Below are positions 55,833 to 63,788 of a stretch of 64,000 nt of DNA, in pieces. The stretch lies in assembly GCF_003112515.1 (NCBI RefSeq), contig NZ_BEVZ01000006.1:248001-312000 (forward strand), written 5' to 3'. The translations under genes and the position numbers were made by a program. The notes beneath the pieces were generated by a model. It did not search any database and was not told where the DNA came from. It saw nothing but the letters and a program-made list of their open reading frames with translations. Within the stretch, counting starts at the first letter, position 1; the number at the start of each line of letters is the position of its first letter. The stretch is from Streptomyces fragilis (GTDB lineage: Bacteria; Actinomycetota; Actinomycetes; Streptomycetales; Streptomycetaceae).

Positions 55833-56330
55833 TCAGCCGGCTTCGGCGGCCGCCCGCATCTGCGCCACGTCGAGCCGTCGCATCGTGAGCATCGCGGCCA
55901 TCGCCCGGGATGCCTTCGCGCGGTCGGCGTCGCGCATGAGCTCCAGGGCCTCCTTGGGGATCACCTGCCAGGACAGCCCGTACTTGTCCTTGAGCCAGCC
56001 GCACTGGCTCTCCTGGCCGCCGTCGCCGATCAGGGTGTTCCAGTAGTGGTCGGCCTCCTCCTGGCTGTCGCACATGATCTGGAAGGAGACTGCCTCGTCG
56101 AAGTGGAACAGCGGACCGCCGTCGAGGGCGGAGAACCGCTGGCCGTTGACGGTGAACTGGACCTCGACGACCGACCCGCTCTCGTCCGGTGTGACCTTCT
56201 CCGGGCCCGCCTCGGAGAACCGGTCGACCCGCTCGATGCGCGAGTCGGGAAAGACCGAGACGTAGTACTCGGCCGCTTCCTCCGCCTGGTTGTCGAACCA
56301 GAGGCAGGTGGTGAATCCGTTGCTGTCCAT
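55833..56330 (-). CDS. VOC-family protein, PhnB-like
   Basis: This 165-residue protein is of the PhnB/3-demethylubiquinone-methyltransferase-like VOC group. It shows [20 protein letters not shown], then [19 protein letters not shown], then [20 protein letters not shown] and the closing [16 protein letters not shown]. It has no SAM motif, so methyltransferase activity is not expected. It is divergent from clpP3, and the PopR boxes lie in the shared 196-bp upstream region. Confidence 0.87.
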   Translation of the reverse strand: MDSNGFTTCLWFDNQAEEAAEYYVSVFPDSRIERVDRFSEAGPEKVTPDESGSVVEVQFTVNGQRFSALDGGPLFHFDEAVSFQIMCDSQEEADHYWNTLIGDGGQESQCGWLKDKYGLSWQVIPKEALELMRDADRAKASRAMAAMLTMRRLDVAQMRAAAEAG

Positions 56331-56414
56331 CGGTTCCTCCCGATCGTCCGCCGTTCACCACTGTCGACCGGCCGGCGGTCCGAAACTCATCGGCCCGCCG
56401 CGCGCGGGCCGGGA

Positions 56415-56444
56415 TCTGCCGTGGGCGAATCTGCCGCAGGCAGA
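56415..56444 (+). promoter_or_regulatory. Tandem PopR operator
   Basis: TCTGCC-GCA-GGCAGA at 56430-56444 is an exact copy of the published PopR box TCTGCC-N3-GGCAGA. A degenerate copy, TCTGCC-GTG-GGCGAA, abuts it at 56415-56429. The pair starts 112 bp before clpP3. Confidence 0.85.
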
Positions 56445-56526
56445 GATGTGCCCCGGTCAGGGGCGGGCGCGGGCATGGTCGAAGGCAGCGCACCCCTTCG
56501 TACCGAAGTCTTCAGGAGGACCTCGC

Positions 56527-57162
56527 ATGCTTCCACCGCAGTACGCCCCACGGGCGCAGCAGGGCGACACCCCGTACACGCCCTTCGACGACCAACTGGC
56601 CTCGGCGCTGCTGGCGCAGCGGATCGTGATGCTGGGCACCCAGGTGGACGAGGTGTCCGCCAACCGGGTGTGCGCCCAGTTGCTGGTGCTCTCCGCGGAG
56701 GACCCGCGCAGCGACATCGGCCTCTACATCAACAGCCCCGGCGGCTCGGTGACCGCGGGCCTGGCCGTGTACGACACCATGCGGGCGATCCCGAACGACG
56801 TGTCGACCCTGGTCATGGGGTTCGCGGCGAGCATGGGCCAGTTCCTGCTGACCGTGGGCGCGCCCGGCAAGCGGTACGCGCTGCCCAACGCGCGGATCAT
56901 GATGCACCAGCCCTCGGCTGGCATCGGCGGCACCGCCGCCGACATCGAGATCCAGGCCGAGAACCTGGAGTTCACCCGGGGGCAGATCGAGCGGATCATC
57001 GCGGACCACACCGGGCAGAGCCGGGAGACCGTCGCCCGGGACTCCGACCGGGACCGCTGGTTCACGGCCGAGCAGGCCATGGAGTACGGGATGGTCGACC
57101 GCCTGGTCGGCTCCTTCGACGAGGTGCGTCCCGGCGCCTCCCGGCGCCGGACGGGGCTGTGA
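56527..57162 (+). CDS. clpP3: ATP-dependent Clp protease proteolytic subunit, ClpP3-type
   Basis: This 211-residue serine peptidase subunit assembles in heptameric rings that work with Clp ATPases. The triad is intact: S102 ([10 protein letters not shown]), H127 ([10 protein letters not shown]) and D176 (SDRDRWF). The oxyanion glycines are in [18 protein letters not shown] stands 6 bp before the ATG. It is followed after 2 bp by a second clpP. The PopR gene beyond and the PopR boxes upstream identify it as the clpP3-clpP4 locus of Streptomyces rather than clpP1-clpP2. Confidence 0.93.
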   Translation: MLPPQYAPRAQQGDTPYTPFDDQLASALLAQRIVMLGTQVDEVSANRVCAQLLVLSAEDPRSDIGLYINSPGGSVTAGLAVYDTMRAIPNDVSTLVMGFAASMGQFLLTVGAPGKRYALPNARIMMHQPSAGIGGTAADIEIQAENLEFTRGQIERIIADHTGQSRETVARDSDRDRWFTAEQAMEYGMVDRLVGSFDEVRPGASRRRTGL

Positions 57163-57164
57163 TC

Positions 57165-57758
57165 ATGGGAAGCTACACGGTTCCGTACGTGACCGAGCCG
57201 ACCGCGCGCGGTGAGCGGTCCTCCGACGTCTTCAGCCGTCTGCTGTCGGAGCGGATCGTCTTCCTGGGCACCGAGATCGACGACGGGGTGGCCAACGTGG
57301 TCATCGCCCAGCTGCTCCACCTGGAGTCGGACGCGCCCGACAACGAGATCGCGCTCTACCTCAACTCCCCCGGCGGCTCGGTGACGTCGCTGATGGCCAT
57401 TTACGACACCATGCGTTTCGTGCGCGCGCCGATCGCCACCTTCTGCGTGGGCCAGGCCGCGTCGACGGCCGCCGTCCTGCTGGCGGGCGGCGACCCCGGG
57501 CGGCGGTTCGTGCTGGAGCACTCGCGGGTGCTGCTGGGCCAGCCGGCCAGCGCGGGCAGCCAGGGGACGGTCGCCGACCTGGCGCTGCGGGCCCGCGAGA
57601 TGGGGCGCGTGCGCGCCCAGATGGAGGAGGTCCTCGCCCGGCACACCGGCCACGACCCGGCGACGCTGCGCGCGGACATGGACCGGGACAAGGTGTTCAC
57701 CGCTCAGGAGGCGGTGGCCTACGGTCTGGCCGACGAGGTGCTGACCGCGCGCCGGTGA
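57165..57758 (+). CDS. clpP4: ClpP4-type subunit lacking the catalytic histidine
   Basis: This 197-residue ClpP homologue has nucleophile S100 ([11 protein letters not shown]) and the aspartate D175 (MDRDKVF) in place. The catalytic histidine position, exactly 25 residues after the serine, is glycine G125 in [11 protein letters not shown]. The oxyanion block [11 protein letters not shown] is normal. The gene is complete and in good codon use, so it is not decayed. It starts 2 bp after clpP3. It probably forms mixed rings in which it plays a structural or regulatory part. Confidence 0.9.
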   Translation: MGSYTVPYVTEPTARGERSSDVFSRLLSERIVFLGTEIDDGVANVVIAQLLHLESDAPDNEIALYLNSPGGSVTSLMAIYDTMRFVRAPIATFCVGQAASTAAVLLAGGDPGRRFVLEHSRVLLGQPASAGSQGTVADLALRAREMGRVRAQMEEVLARHTGHDPATLRADMDRDKVFTAQEAVAYGLADEVLTARR

Positions 57759-57761
57759 GGA

Positions 57762-57824
57762 CGCGCGGTCCGGGTCCGCCGGTGCCGCGCGGTCCGGGTC
57801 CGCCGGTGCCGCGTGGTCCGCGTC
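57762..57824. repeat. 24-bp tandem repeat reaching the popR stop
   Basis: CGCGCGGTCCGGGTCCGCCG-led units of 24 bp occur at 57762 and 57786 with a partial third at 57810. The array fills the space between the converging clpP4 and popR genes and touches the popR stop codon. Confidence 0.8.
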
Positions 57825-58242
57825 AGGCCGCCAGGCACATGCCTCCGCGGTGCGGGACAGCGTGACGCGGGACGCCCCGGTGGGCGACCCCGCGGTGCGC
57901 GACGGAGCCGGCGGCGGTCCCGGTGGCCGCGGTGAGGTCGCTGTGGACGCGCACGAGCAGGTCCCCGAGGCTCAGTCCCAGGGCGCGGGCGGCGGCCGCG
58001 AGAACCTCCGAGGAGGCCTCCTTGCGGCCCCGTTCCAGCTCCGAGAGGTAGGGCATGGAGATCCGCGCCGTCTCGGCGACCTCCTTGAGGGTGCGCCCCT
58101 GGGCGAGCCGCTCGCGGCGCAGGGCGTCTCCCACGAGGTCGCGCCACAAGGGCTCCCGGGCGCGGCCCGCCGGACCGGATGCCGGGCGGTCCGCCGGGCG
58201 GCGGAGGGGGACGGGGGTCCGGGAGGCTTCGTGGCTGCTCAC
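57823..58242 (-). CDS. popR: PopR/ClgR-type XRE regulator with C-terminal LAA degron
   Basis: This 139-residue protein has one helix-turn-helix domain of the ClgR/PopR type, with RRERLAQGRTLKEVAETARI and SMPYLSELERGRKEASSEVL. In Streptomyces PopR activates clpP3-clpP4 and is itself removed by the ClpP1/ClpP2 protease through two C-terminal alanines. Here the protein ends MCLAA, which preserves that tail. The GTG start has AGGAGG immediately next to it, tighter than usual; a TTG before WRDLVGDAL is a fallback. It converges on clpP4. Confidence 0.88.
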   Translation of the reverse strand: MSSHEASRTPVPLRRPADRPASGPAGRAREPLWRDLVGDALRRERLAQGRTLKEVAETARISMPYLSELERGRKEASSEVLAAAARALGLSLGDLLVRVHSDLTAATGTAAGSVAHRGVAHRGVPRHAVPHRGGMCLAA

Positions 58243-58364
58243 CCTCCTCAGCCTAGGCCGCGCCCGGGACCCGGCAAGGGCGCCCGCGGCGGTTCCGCTC
58301 AGAGGTGAATCGACGCGCCCGGTGCGCGGGCGCGGCCCCTCGGGCGGGGCCGCGGCGGGCCGGC

Positions 58365-58814
58365 TCAGCCGAGGCGCAGGGTGGCGCGTATCCGCTTGCC
58401 GACCGGGACGCGCTCCACGACGACCTCGTCGGCGAGGGCGTGGACGATCTCCAGACCGTGCCGCCCGACGCGCTTGGGGTCACGGGGGAAGATCTGGGGC
58501 AGCGCGACGCTGCTGTCGTAGACCGTGACGGTCACGCGGTTGTCCGAGCCCTCGAGCTCCAGGATGTACGGGCCATGGCTGTGCCGGTCCGCGTTGGTGA
58601 CCAACTCGCTGACCACCAGGAGCAGTTCCCCGCCGTACCGCTCGTCGGCCGTGGCGCACCACTCGCTCCTCAGTTGCTCGAGGAACTGTCCCGCGAACTC
58701 CCTCGCCTCGGCGATGCACCCCGGTTCACCGGTGTAGTGCGTCGCACGGCGCAGAGGTTCCACGGGGACGTCGAAACCCGTTGTCACCACGGCCCCGTCC
58801 AGGTGCTCGATCAT
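58365..58814 (-). CDS. GHKL ATP-binding protein, RsbW-like
   Basis: This 149-residue single-domain ATPase of the anti-sigma type has the N-box ELVTNADRHSHG. The G1 strand VTVTVYDSSVALP is degenerate. The G2 region is GRHGLEIVHALADEVVVERV, and the closing strand holds VGKRIRATLRL. No sigma gene adjoins it. A longer frame adds 37 residues read through the promoter, so the ATG before IEHLDGAVV is taken. The partner is unknown. Confidence 0.87.
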   Translation of the reverse strand: MIEHLDGAVVTTGFDVPVEPLRRATHYTGEPGCIAEAREFAGQFLEQLRSEWCATADERYGGELLLVVSELVTNADRHSHGPYILELEGSDNRVTVTVYDSSVALPQIFPRDPKRVGRHGLEIVHALADEVVVERVPVGKRIRATLRLG

Positions 58815-58930
58815 GCGTGTCTCTCTCGGATGCCGGCCCGGCCGGATACTGATGCGCCTGAGCTTGTACCCGGGTCGGGCCCTCGCACTCTTCCCCAACC
58901 GAAATTCGCGTAACACGCCGTTCACGGGGC

Positions 58931-58961
58931 CCCACGCGGGAGGCCGGGCCTCCCGCGTGGG
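58931..58961 (-). terminator. Hairpin after aldo/keto reductase gene
   Basis: CCCACGCGGGAGGCC and GGCCTCCCGCGTGGG pair over 15 bp with a single-base loop. It lies 52 bp past the stop of the aldo/keto reductase gene on the minus strand. Confidence 0.75.
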
Positions 58962-59012
58962 CCTCGCGGACGGGCCGCTGGCTCGGCCTGCGGTCCCCGT
59001 CCGGCCGCGGGC

Positions 59013-60011
59013 TCAGCCGGCGGCGCGGACGACCGCGTCGATCCGGGCCAGCTCCTCGTCGTCGAAGTCGAGGTTGCCGATGGCGGCGACCGAGTCCTCG
59101 AGCTGCTGCGGGCTGCTGGCGCCGACCAGGGCCGAGGTGACCCTGCCGCCGCGCAGCACCCACGCCAGCGCCATCTGGGCCAGGGACTGGCCGCGGGCGG
59201 AGGCGATCTCGTCGAGCGTCCGCAGGTGGCCGACGAGCTCGCCGGTCACCTTGTCGGCGGTCAGGAAGGGGCTGTCGCCCGCGGCGCGGGACCCCTCGGG
59301 GATGCCGTCGAGGTAACGCGAGGTGAGCAGGCCCTGCTCCAGCGGGGAGTAGACGATCGACCCGACCCGGAGCTCGTCCAGGGTGTCGAGGAGACCGCTC
59401 TCCTCCGGGCGGCGGTCGAGCATCGAGTAGCGCGGCTGGTGGATCAGCAGCGGCGTCCCGAGCTCCTCGAGGATCCTGGCGGCCTCGCGGGTCTGCTCCG
59501 GCGAGTAGTTGGAGACGCCCACGTACAGCGCCTTGCCCTGCTGCACCGCGGAGTGCAGCGCGCCCATGGTCTCCTCGAGCGGGGTGTCCGGGTCGGGGCG
59601 GTGCGAGTAGAAGACGTCGACGTAGTCCAGGCCCATCCGGCCGAGGCTCTGGTCCAGCGAGGAGAGCAGGTACTTGCGCGAGCCCCACTCGCCGTAGGGG
59701 CCGTCCCACATCAGGTAGCCGGCCTTGGTGGAGATCACCATCTCGTCGCGGTAGGGGCGCAGGTCCGCCTTGAGCGCCTCGCCGAAGGCCGACTCGGCGG
59801 CGCCGGGCGGCGGGCCGTAGTTGTTGGCCAGGTCGAAGTGGGTGACGCCCAGGTCGAAGGCGCGGCGCAGGATGGCCCGCTGGGTCTCGACCGGGCGGTC
59901 CGGCCCGAAGTTGTGCCACAGACCGAGCGACAGCGCGGGCAGCTTCAGACCGCTGCGCCCGGTGCGCCGGTAGGGCATCTGCTCGTAGCGGCCGGGATGG
60001 GCTGTGTACAA
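59013..60011 (-). CDS. Aldo/keto reductase, YghZ/L-glyceraldehyde-3-phosphate-reductase-like
   Basis: This 332-residue protein matches the YghZ/MgrA group. It has YRRTGRSGLKLPALSLGLWH near the start, the Asp-Tyr pair in THFDLANNYGPPPG, the Lys in VISTKAGYLMWDGPYGEWGS and the His in VDVFYSHRPDPDTP. The cofactor end is TSALVGASSPQQLED. The family reduces L-glyceraldehyde 3-phosphate and methylglyoxal-like aldehydes. The start is a TTG (MYTAHPGRYEQ) supported by AGGAG six bases upstream; the next ATG would cut conserved sequence. Confidence 0.92.
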   Translation of the reverse strand: MYTAHPGRYEQMPYRRTGRSGLKLPALSLGLWHNFGPDRPVETQRAILRRAFDLGVTHFDLANNYGPPPGAAESAFGEALKADLRPYRDEMVISTKAGYLMWDGPYGEWGSRKYLLSSLDQSLGRMGLDYVDVFYSHRPDPDTPLEETMGALHSAVQQGKALYVGVSNYSPEQTREAARILEELGTPLLIHQPRYSMLDRRPEESGLLDTLDELRVGSIVYSPLEQGLLTSRYLDGIPEGSRAAGDSPFLTADKVTGELVGHLRTLDEIASARGQSLAQMALAWVLRGGRVTSALVGASSPQQLEDSVAAIGNLDFDDEELARIDAVVRAAG

Positions 60012-60120
60012 CGTGACTCCTGGTGTCGTGCGTGTCGGTGCCGGAGATCACTCTTCCTCACCGGACCTCGCCCGGTCCAACCGCCGAGCGCCCCGACCGC
60101 TTCGGGCGGAGGCTGGAGAC

Positions 60121-60630
60121 ATGCACGCAAAGGACATTCTGATCGAGGGGTACGGCCGGATCCGCGAGGAGGTCCACGCCGCGGTCCAGGACCTGGACGC
60201 CGAGCGGCTCGCCGCGCGCCCCGCGCCCGGGACGAACTCCGTCGCCTGGCTGGTGTGGCACCTGACCCGGGTCCAGGACGACCACGTGGCGGACGCGGCC
60301 GGACTGGAGCAGGTGTGGACGGCGCGGGACTGGCACGGCCGGTTCGGGCTGGACCTGCCGGTGACGGACACCGGCTTCGGGCACGACGCGTCCAGGGTCG
60401 CGGCGGTACGGGTGGACTCCCCTGACCTGCTGACCGGCTACTACGACGCGGTCCACGAGCAGACGCTGGGTTTCCTGCGGGGCCTGACCGCCGCCGAACT
60501 GGAGCGGATCGTCGACGAGCGGTGGGATCCGCCGGTGACGCTGGGCGTCCGGCTGGTCAGCGTCCTGTCGGACGACCTGCAGCACGTGGGGCAGGCGGCG
60601 TACGTGCGCGGACTGCTCGGACACCTGTGA
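60121..60630 (+). CDS. DinB/DUF664-like protein (mycothiol-dependent enzyme fold)
   Basis: This 169-residue four-helix-bundle protein has metal-ligand histidines in VAWLVWHLTRVQDDHVADA and in LSDDLQHVGQAAYVRG. This is the pattern of DinB-like proteins that bind Zn or Ni and often use mycothiol or bacillithiol in actinobacteria and firmicutes. The start ATG opens MHAKDILIEGYGRI. The substrate is unknown. It is divergent from the aldo/keto reductase gene; both could serve in aldehyde or electrophile detoxication, which is inference. Confidence 0.87.
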   Translation: MHAKDILIEGYGRIREEVHAAVQDLDAERLAARPAPGTNSVAWLVWHLTRVQDDHVADAAGLEQVWTARDWHGRFGLDLPVTDTGFGHDASRVAAVRVDSPDLLTGYYDAVHEQTLGFLRGLTAAELERIVDERWDPPVTLGVRLVSVLSDDLQHVGQAAYVRGLLGHL

Positions 60631-60791
60631 GGCGTGCCGGCGAGGCGTGCCGGTGAGCTGCGGTTGTGTGCTGCATTACACATAACGGGTGAATCGGGGC
60701 AGAATGGAACAGGTGCGGGCCTACCTGCCCCACAGCCGATTCCTTCCGTCCGCAGTCGCGGGCAGGCCTGAGATCTCGAAGGAGACGAGTC

Positions 60792-61244
60792 ATGGCCAAC
60801 GTCTCGCACCCGCGTGGTGACATCTCGAGTCACCCCGACGTACTCGAAATGAGGGAGCAGTACGCCCGTTCCCAGCAGGGACCGAATCTGGGGATGCTCG
60901 CCGCACCGCTGGCACTGGTCGGCGTGTTCTGCGCGGCATCACCGTGGATCCTGCACTTCACCGGTAGTCAGCCGCCGCTGGTGGCGCACAACGTGATCGT
61001 CGGCGCGGCGATCCTCGCCCTCGCGATCTGCGCGGCCGCGAACCCCACGCGGATGGGCGGGCTCGGCTGGGCAGCTGCCGGTCTGGGCGTCTGGCTGATC
61101 ATCTCCCCCTGGGTGGTGGGGACCAACCCCGACGCCGGCGTGATCATCACCAACGTCTGCACCGGCGCCCTGGCCGTCTGCCTGGGAGCCGCGTGCGCCT
61201 TCATGGGCATGAAGGGAGCCCGCAAGGCGGCGTCCAGGTTCTGA
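60792..61244 (+). CDS. SPW-repeat membrane protein
   Basis: This 150-residue protein has four transmembrane helices arranged as two SPW repeats. The signature appears as CAASPWILHFTG and LIISPWVVGTNP, each followed by a helix with NVIVGAAILALAI or NVCTGALAVCLGA. The first 40 residues are hydrophilic, with a HPRGDISSHPDVLEMREQYA segment. The family is common in actinobacteria and proteobacteria and its function is unknown. GAAGGAGA precedes the ATG. Confidence 0.88.
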   Translation: MANVSHPRGDISSHPDVLEMREQYARSQQGPNLGMLAAPLALVGVFCAASPWILHFTGSQPPLVAHNVIVGAAILALAICAAANPTRMGGLGWAAAGLGVWLIISPWVVGTNPDAGVIITNVCTGALAVCLGAACAFMGMKGARKAASRF

Positions 61245-61267
61245 CGACGTCGTCCGACGACGTCGTC
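61243..61267 (+). terminator. Self-complementary hairpin on the SPW stop codon
   Basis: GACGACGTCGTC occurs twice with one base between, so the 25-nt stretch folds on itself with a 12-bp stem. It overlaps the TGA of the SPW gene. Each half is itself a perfect palindrome. Confidence 0.65.
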
Positions 61268-61431
61268 CGAGCGGCCTGCCGCCCAGGCGGCGGGGTCCGG
61301 CCGGGTCACCCCGGCGGGGCCCCGCCGCCCACGTGTGCGGCAGGCCGCCGGTGCGACGTCGGGCGCGGGGCGTGCAACTCCGGCGCGGGGGCACAAGGAC
61401 CGCACGACGAACCCGAAGGGATGGGGAAGAG

Positions 61432-61725
61432 ATGGAGATCTCGGGCATCATCAGCGCGATCCTCATCGGCATCGTGATCGGCGTGCTGGGCCGCCTCGCC
61501 CTGCCCGGGCGCCAGCACATCGGAGTGCTGTGGACGATCGTGGTCGGCATCGCGGCGGCGCTGATCGGTTCCGCCCTCGCAGGAGCGTTCGGGGTGCGCA
61601 GCACGAACGGGCCCGACTGGATCGAGTGGCTGATCCAGATCGCCCTCGCCGCGCTGGGCGTGGCGGCGCTGGACCGCAGCCGCGCCACCCGCAGCCGCGC
61701 CACCCGCAGCCGCGCCACCCACTGA
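61432..61725 (+). CDS. GlsB/YeaQ/YmgE-family small membrane protein
   Basis: This 97-residue protein has three transmembrane helices and glycine-rich turns: IISAILIGIVIGVLGRLALP, VLWTIVVGIAAALIGSALAG and WIEWLIQIALAALGVAALD. This matches the transglycosylase-associated/GlsB stress family. The soluble tail is RSRATRSRATRSRATH, made by three 15-bp repeats (61675-61719). GGAAGAG precedes the ATG. The biochemical role is unknown; the family is induced by envelope or acid stress in several bacteria. Confidence 0.85.
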   Translation: MEISGIISAILIGIVIGVLGRLALPGRQHIGVLWTIVVGIAAALIGSALAGAFGVRSTNGPDWIEWLIQIALAALGVAALDRSRATRSRATRSRATH

Positions 61726-61741
61726 GGCGCGGACGCCGGAG

Positions 61742-61794
61742 GGACACGGCGAAGGGCGGGGAGGACACGGTCCTCCCCGCCCTTCGCCGTGTCC
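61742..61794. terminator. 25-bp perfect hairpin
   Basis: Two 25-nt arms (left opening GGACACGGCGAAGGGCGG, right its exact complement) pair around the loop ACG, 16 bp after the GlsB gene stop. Confidence 0.85.
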
Positions 61795-61903
61795 GCGCAC
61801 CTCGGGCGCCGTGTCCGCGCACCCCCGGGCGGGTCGCGTGGACGGGCGGGGGGCGCGCGGCGCGCCTATCGTGGGCTGCGGCCGTCCACCCCAGGAGGCT
61901 CGC

Positions 61904-63562
61904 ATGCAGGGACCGTGTTCCATACGCGTCGCGGCCAAGGCGGCCGCGCTGGCCGTGCTCTGTGCGGCGCTGCCCGCCGCTCCCGCCACCGCGACGGCCG
62001 ACGGGGCGGATCCGCCACGCCGCCTGAAGCGCTTCTACGACCAGCGCGTCGTCTGGCACCCCTGCGACTCGGAGGCGGCGCCGCTGGACCTCCAGTGCTC
62101 GGCCGTCGCCGTACCACTGGACTACGCCCGCCCGGACCGCGGCACGATCCGGCTGGCGCTGGCCCGTTTCCGGTCCACCGCGGACCGTCCCCGCGGATCG
62201 CTGGTCCTCAACTTCGGCGGCCCCGGCGGTGAGGGCGTCGGCCGGCTGGCCATGGCGGGCAAGGACTTCATGCCGCTGGCCGAGGAGTACGACGTGGTCA
62301 CCTTCGACCCCCGTGGGGTGGGCCGGTCTTCCCCGGTGACCTGCGGCGACGCCGCGTACTCCGGCTCCCCCGGCGCTTCGGGCGCGTCCGGCTCCCTCGG
62401 CTCCCTCGGCTCCCCGCTGGACGACGCGCGGGACGACGGGCCGAGCGCGAGCGCCTCGCCCGACCAGGTCGCCGAGGGCGACCCCCGCCCCTACCTGCGC
62501 CGGCTGCGGGAGGTCGCCGAGGCCTGCGCGGCGAGTTCCGGACCGGTGCTGGAGCACATGGGCACCGTGGACGCGGCCCGGGACATGGACGTCATCCGCC
62601 ACGCCCTCGGCGACCGCCGGCTGAACTACCTCGGCTTCTCCTACGGCACCCGGCTCGGCGCGGTCTACGCCGCCCAGTTCCCGCGCCGGGTGGGCCGGTT
62701 CGTCCTGGACGGCGTCGACACGCTCACCGAGCCGCCCGTCGAGCAGGCCCGGGCCGGCGCGGCGGGTCAGCAGGCCGCGCTGGAGCGCTTCCTCACCTGG
62801 TGCGTGCGCGACATCGCCTGCCCCTTCGGCCGCGACCCCCGCGTCGCTCCCCGTCAGGTGGTACGCCTGGTCGACACCCTGGACGCGCACCCCGTGCCCA
62901 CGGCCGGGGGCCTGCGTTTCAGCGGTCAGGAGCTGGTGGCCGCCCTCGGTCAGGCGCTGTACAGCCGCGCCCTGTGGCCTCCGCTGGAGAGGGCGGTGTC
63001 CGACCTGGTGGAGTACGGCGACCCGCGCGGCCTGCAGGGCTTCACCCAGGGCGCCTTCGCCCCGCCCGTGTTCGGCCCCGACGCGGCGCTTCGGCCCGAG
63101 CAGCCGGTGCCGCCGGACAACCCGCCCGCCGCACTGCTCGCCGTCAACTGCGCGGACGCCCCCGAGCGTCCGTCCGCGCAGCGGATCGCGGCCGGTCTGC
63201 ACGCGATGCGGGCGTCCTACGAGAAGGCCTCCCCGGTCTTCGGCCGCTACCGGCTGGCCGAGGCGCTGATGTGCTACGGACGGCCGGCGGGAACCGACTT
63301 CGTCCGCGAGAAGGTCCGCGACCTCAAGACCCCCCGGATGCTGCTGGTCGGCACCCGGGGCGATCCCGCGACGCCCTACCGCTGGACGGTGGAGACGGCA
63401 CGGCGGCTGGGTTCCTCCGCGGTGGTCCTGGACAACCGGGGCGAGGGGCACACGGGCTACGGATCGTCACGCTGCGTACAACGGGCGGTGGAGGATTTCC
63501 TGGTCCATGGCGAACTGAAGGGCGGTTCCTGCCCCGCCGAGGACCCCGAAAGGGGAGACTGA
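61904..63562 (+). CDS. Secreted alpha/beta hydrolase, tripeptidyl-aminopeptidase-like (TAP domain)
   Basis: This 552-residue protein has a Sec signal peptide (VAAKAAALAVLCAALPAAPA, cleavage near ATA-DGA). The alpha/beta-hydrolase domain has nucleophile S246 in YLGFSYGTRLGAVYA and the oxyanion region LVLNFGGPGGEG. The C-terminal TAP-like domain carries the catalytic Asp in LLVGTRGDPATPYR and His in NRGEGHTGYGSS. It resembles the Slp/tripeptidyl aminopeptidases of Streptomyces. A Gly/Ser-rich insert (GSPGASGASGSLGSLGSP) at about 157-175 is unusual and probably a flexible loop. AGGAGG precedes the ATG. Confidence 0.9.
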   Translation: MQGPCSIRVAAKAAALAVLCAALPAAPATATADGADPPRRLKRFYDQRVVWHPCDSEAAPLDLQCSAVAVPLDYARPDRGTIRLALARFRSTADRPRGSLVLNFGGPGGEGVGRLAMAGKDFMPLAEEYDVVTFDPRGVGRSSPVTCGDAAYSGSPGASGASGSLGSLGSPLDDARDDGPSASASPDQVAEGDPRPYLRRLREVAEACAASSGPVLEHMGTVDAARDMDVIRHALGDRRLNYLGFSYGTRLGAVYAAQFPRRVGRFVLDGVDTLTEPPVEQARAGAAGQQAALERFLTWCVRDIACPFGRDPRVAPRQVVRLVDTLDAHPVPTAGGLRFSGQELVAALGQALYSRALWPPLERAVSDLVEYGDPRGLQGFTQGAFAPPVFGPDAALRPEQPVPPDNPPAALLAVNCADAPERPSAQRIAAGLHAMRASYEKASPVFGRYRLAEALMCYGRPAGTDFVREKVRDLKTPRMLLVGTRGDPATPYRWTVETARRLGSSAVVLDNRGEGHTGYGSSRCVQRAVEDFLVHGELKGGSCPAEDPERGD

Positions 63563-63788
63563 CGTTCCGCCAGCACACCAGTACTAATCGCCAACTCCCC
63601 GTGCCACAAGAGGCGTTGGTCCCGTTCTCCTGGGGCAGGAGGTCCCGGAAAGACTCTGGCATATGCCAGAAGCACCACTCCATCGAGTGTTGCCATTCCC
63701 CTTACAGGCAGTGGCGAGCTGTGCAAGAGTCGTATCCGGTTCACCGACCGGCCCCGGCCGTACCGTCTCCTCGACACCGGAGTGCGTC
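63563..63788 (+). promoter_or_regulatory. AT-richer control region with 16-bp palindrome
   Basis: TCTGGCATATGCCAGA at 63655-63670 is a perfect 16-bp palindrome, followed by CACTC-CATC-GAGTG at 63676-63689. GC content drops in this 226-bp stretch before the last gene. Both elements suit an operator. No gene is seen here. Confidence 0.45.

Noticed and set aside
55833-56330. Methyltransferase function for the PhnB-like protein
   Set aside because: The family name suggests it, but no SAM-binding motif is present; only the VOC fold is seen.
55005-57164. Long plus-strand extension ahead of ClpP4
   Set aside because: It runs over two VOC genes and clpP3 in the wrong frame and has no family signal; the ClpP4 start two bases after clpP3 is clear.
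57165-57758. ClpP4 as a pseudogene
   Set aside because: The frame is complete, codon use is normal, and Ser, Asp and the oxyanion block are kept; loss of one residue fits a specialised subunit better.
60663-60692. SigB-type promoter before the SPW gene
   Set aside because: The best boxes (GTGT and GGGTGA) are 17 bp apart and match weakly.
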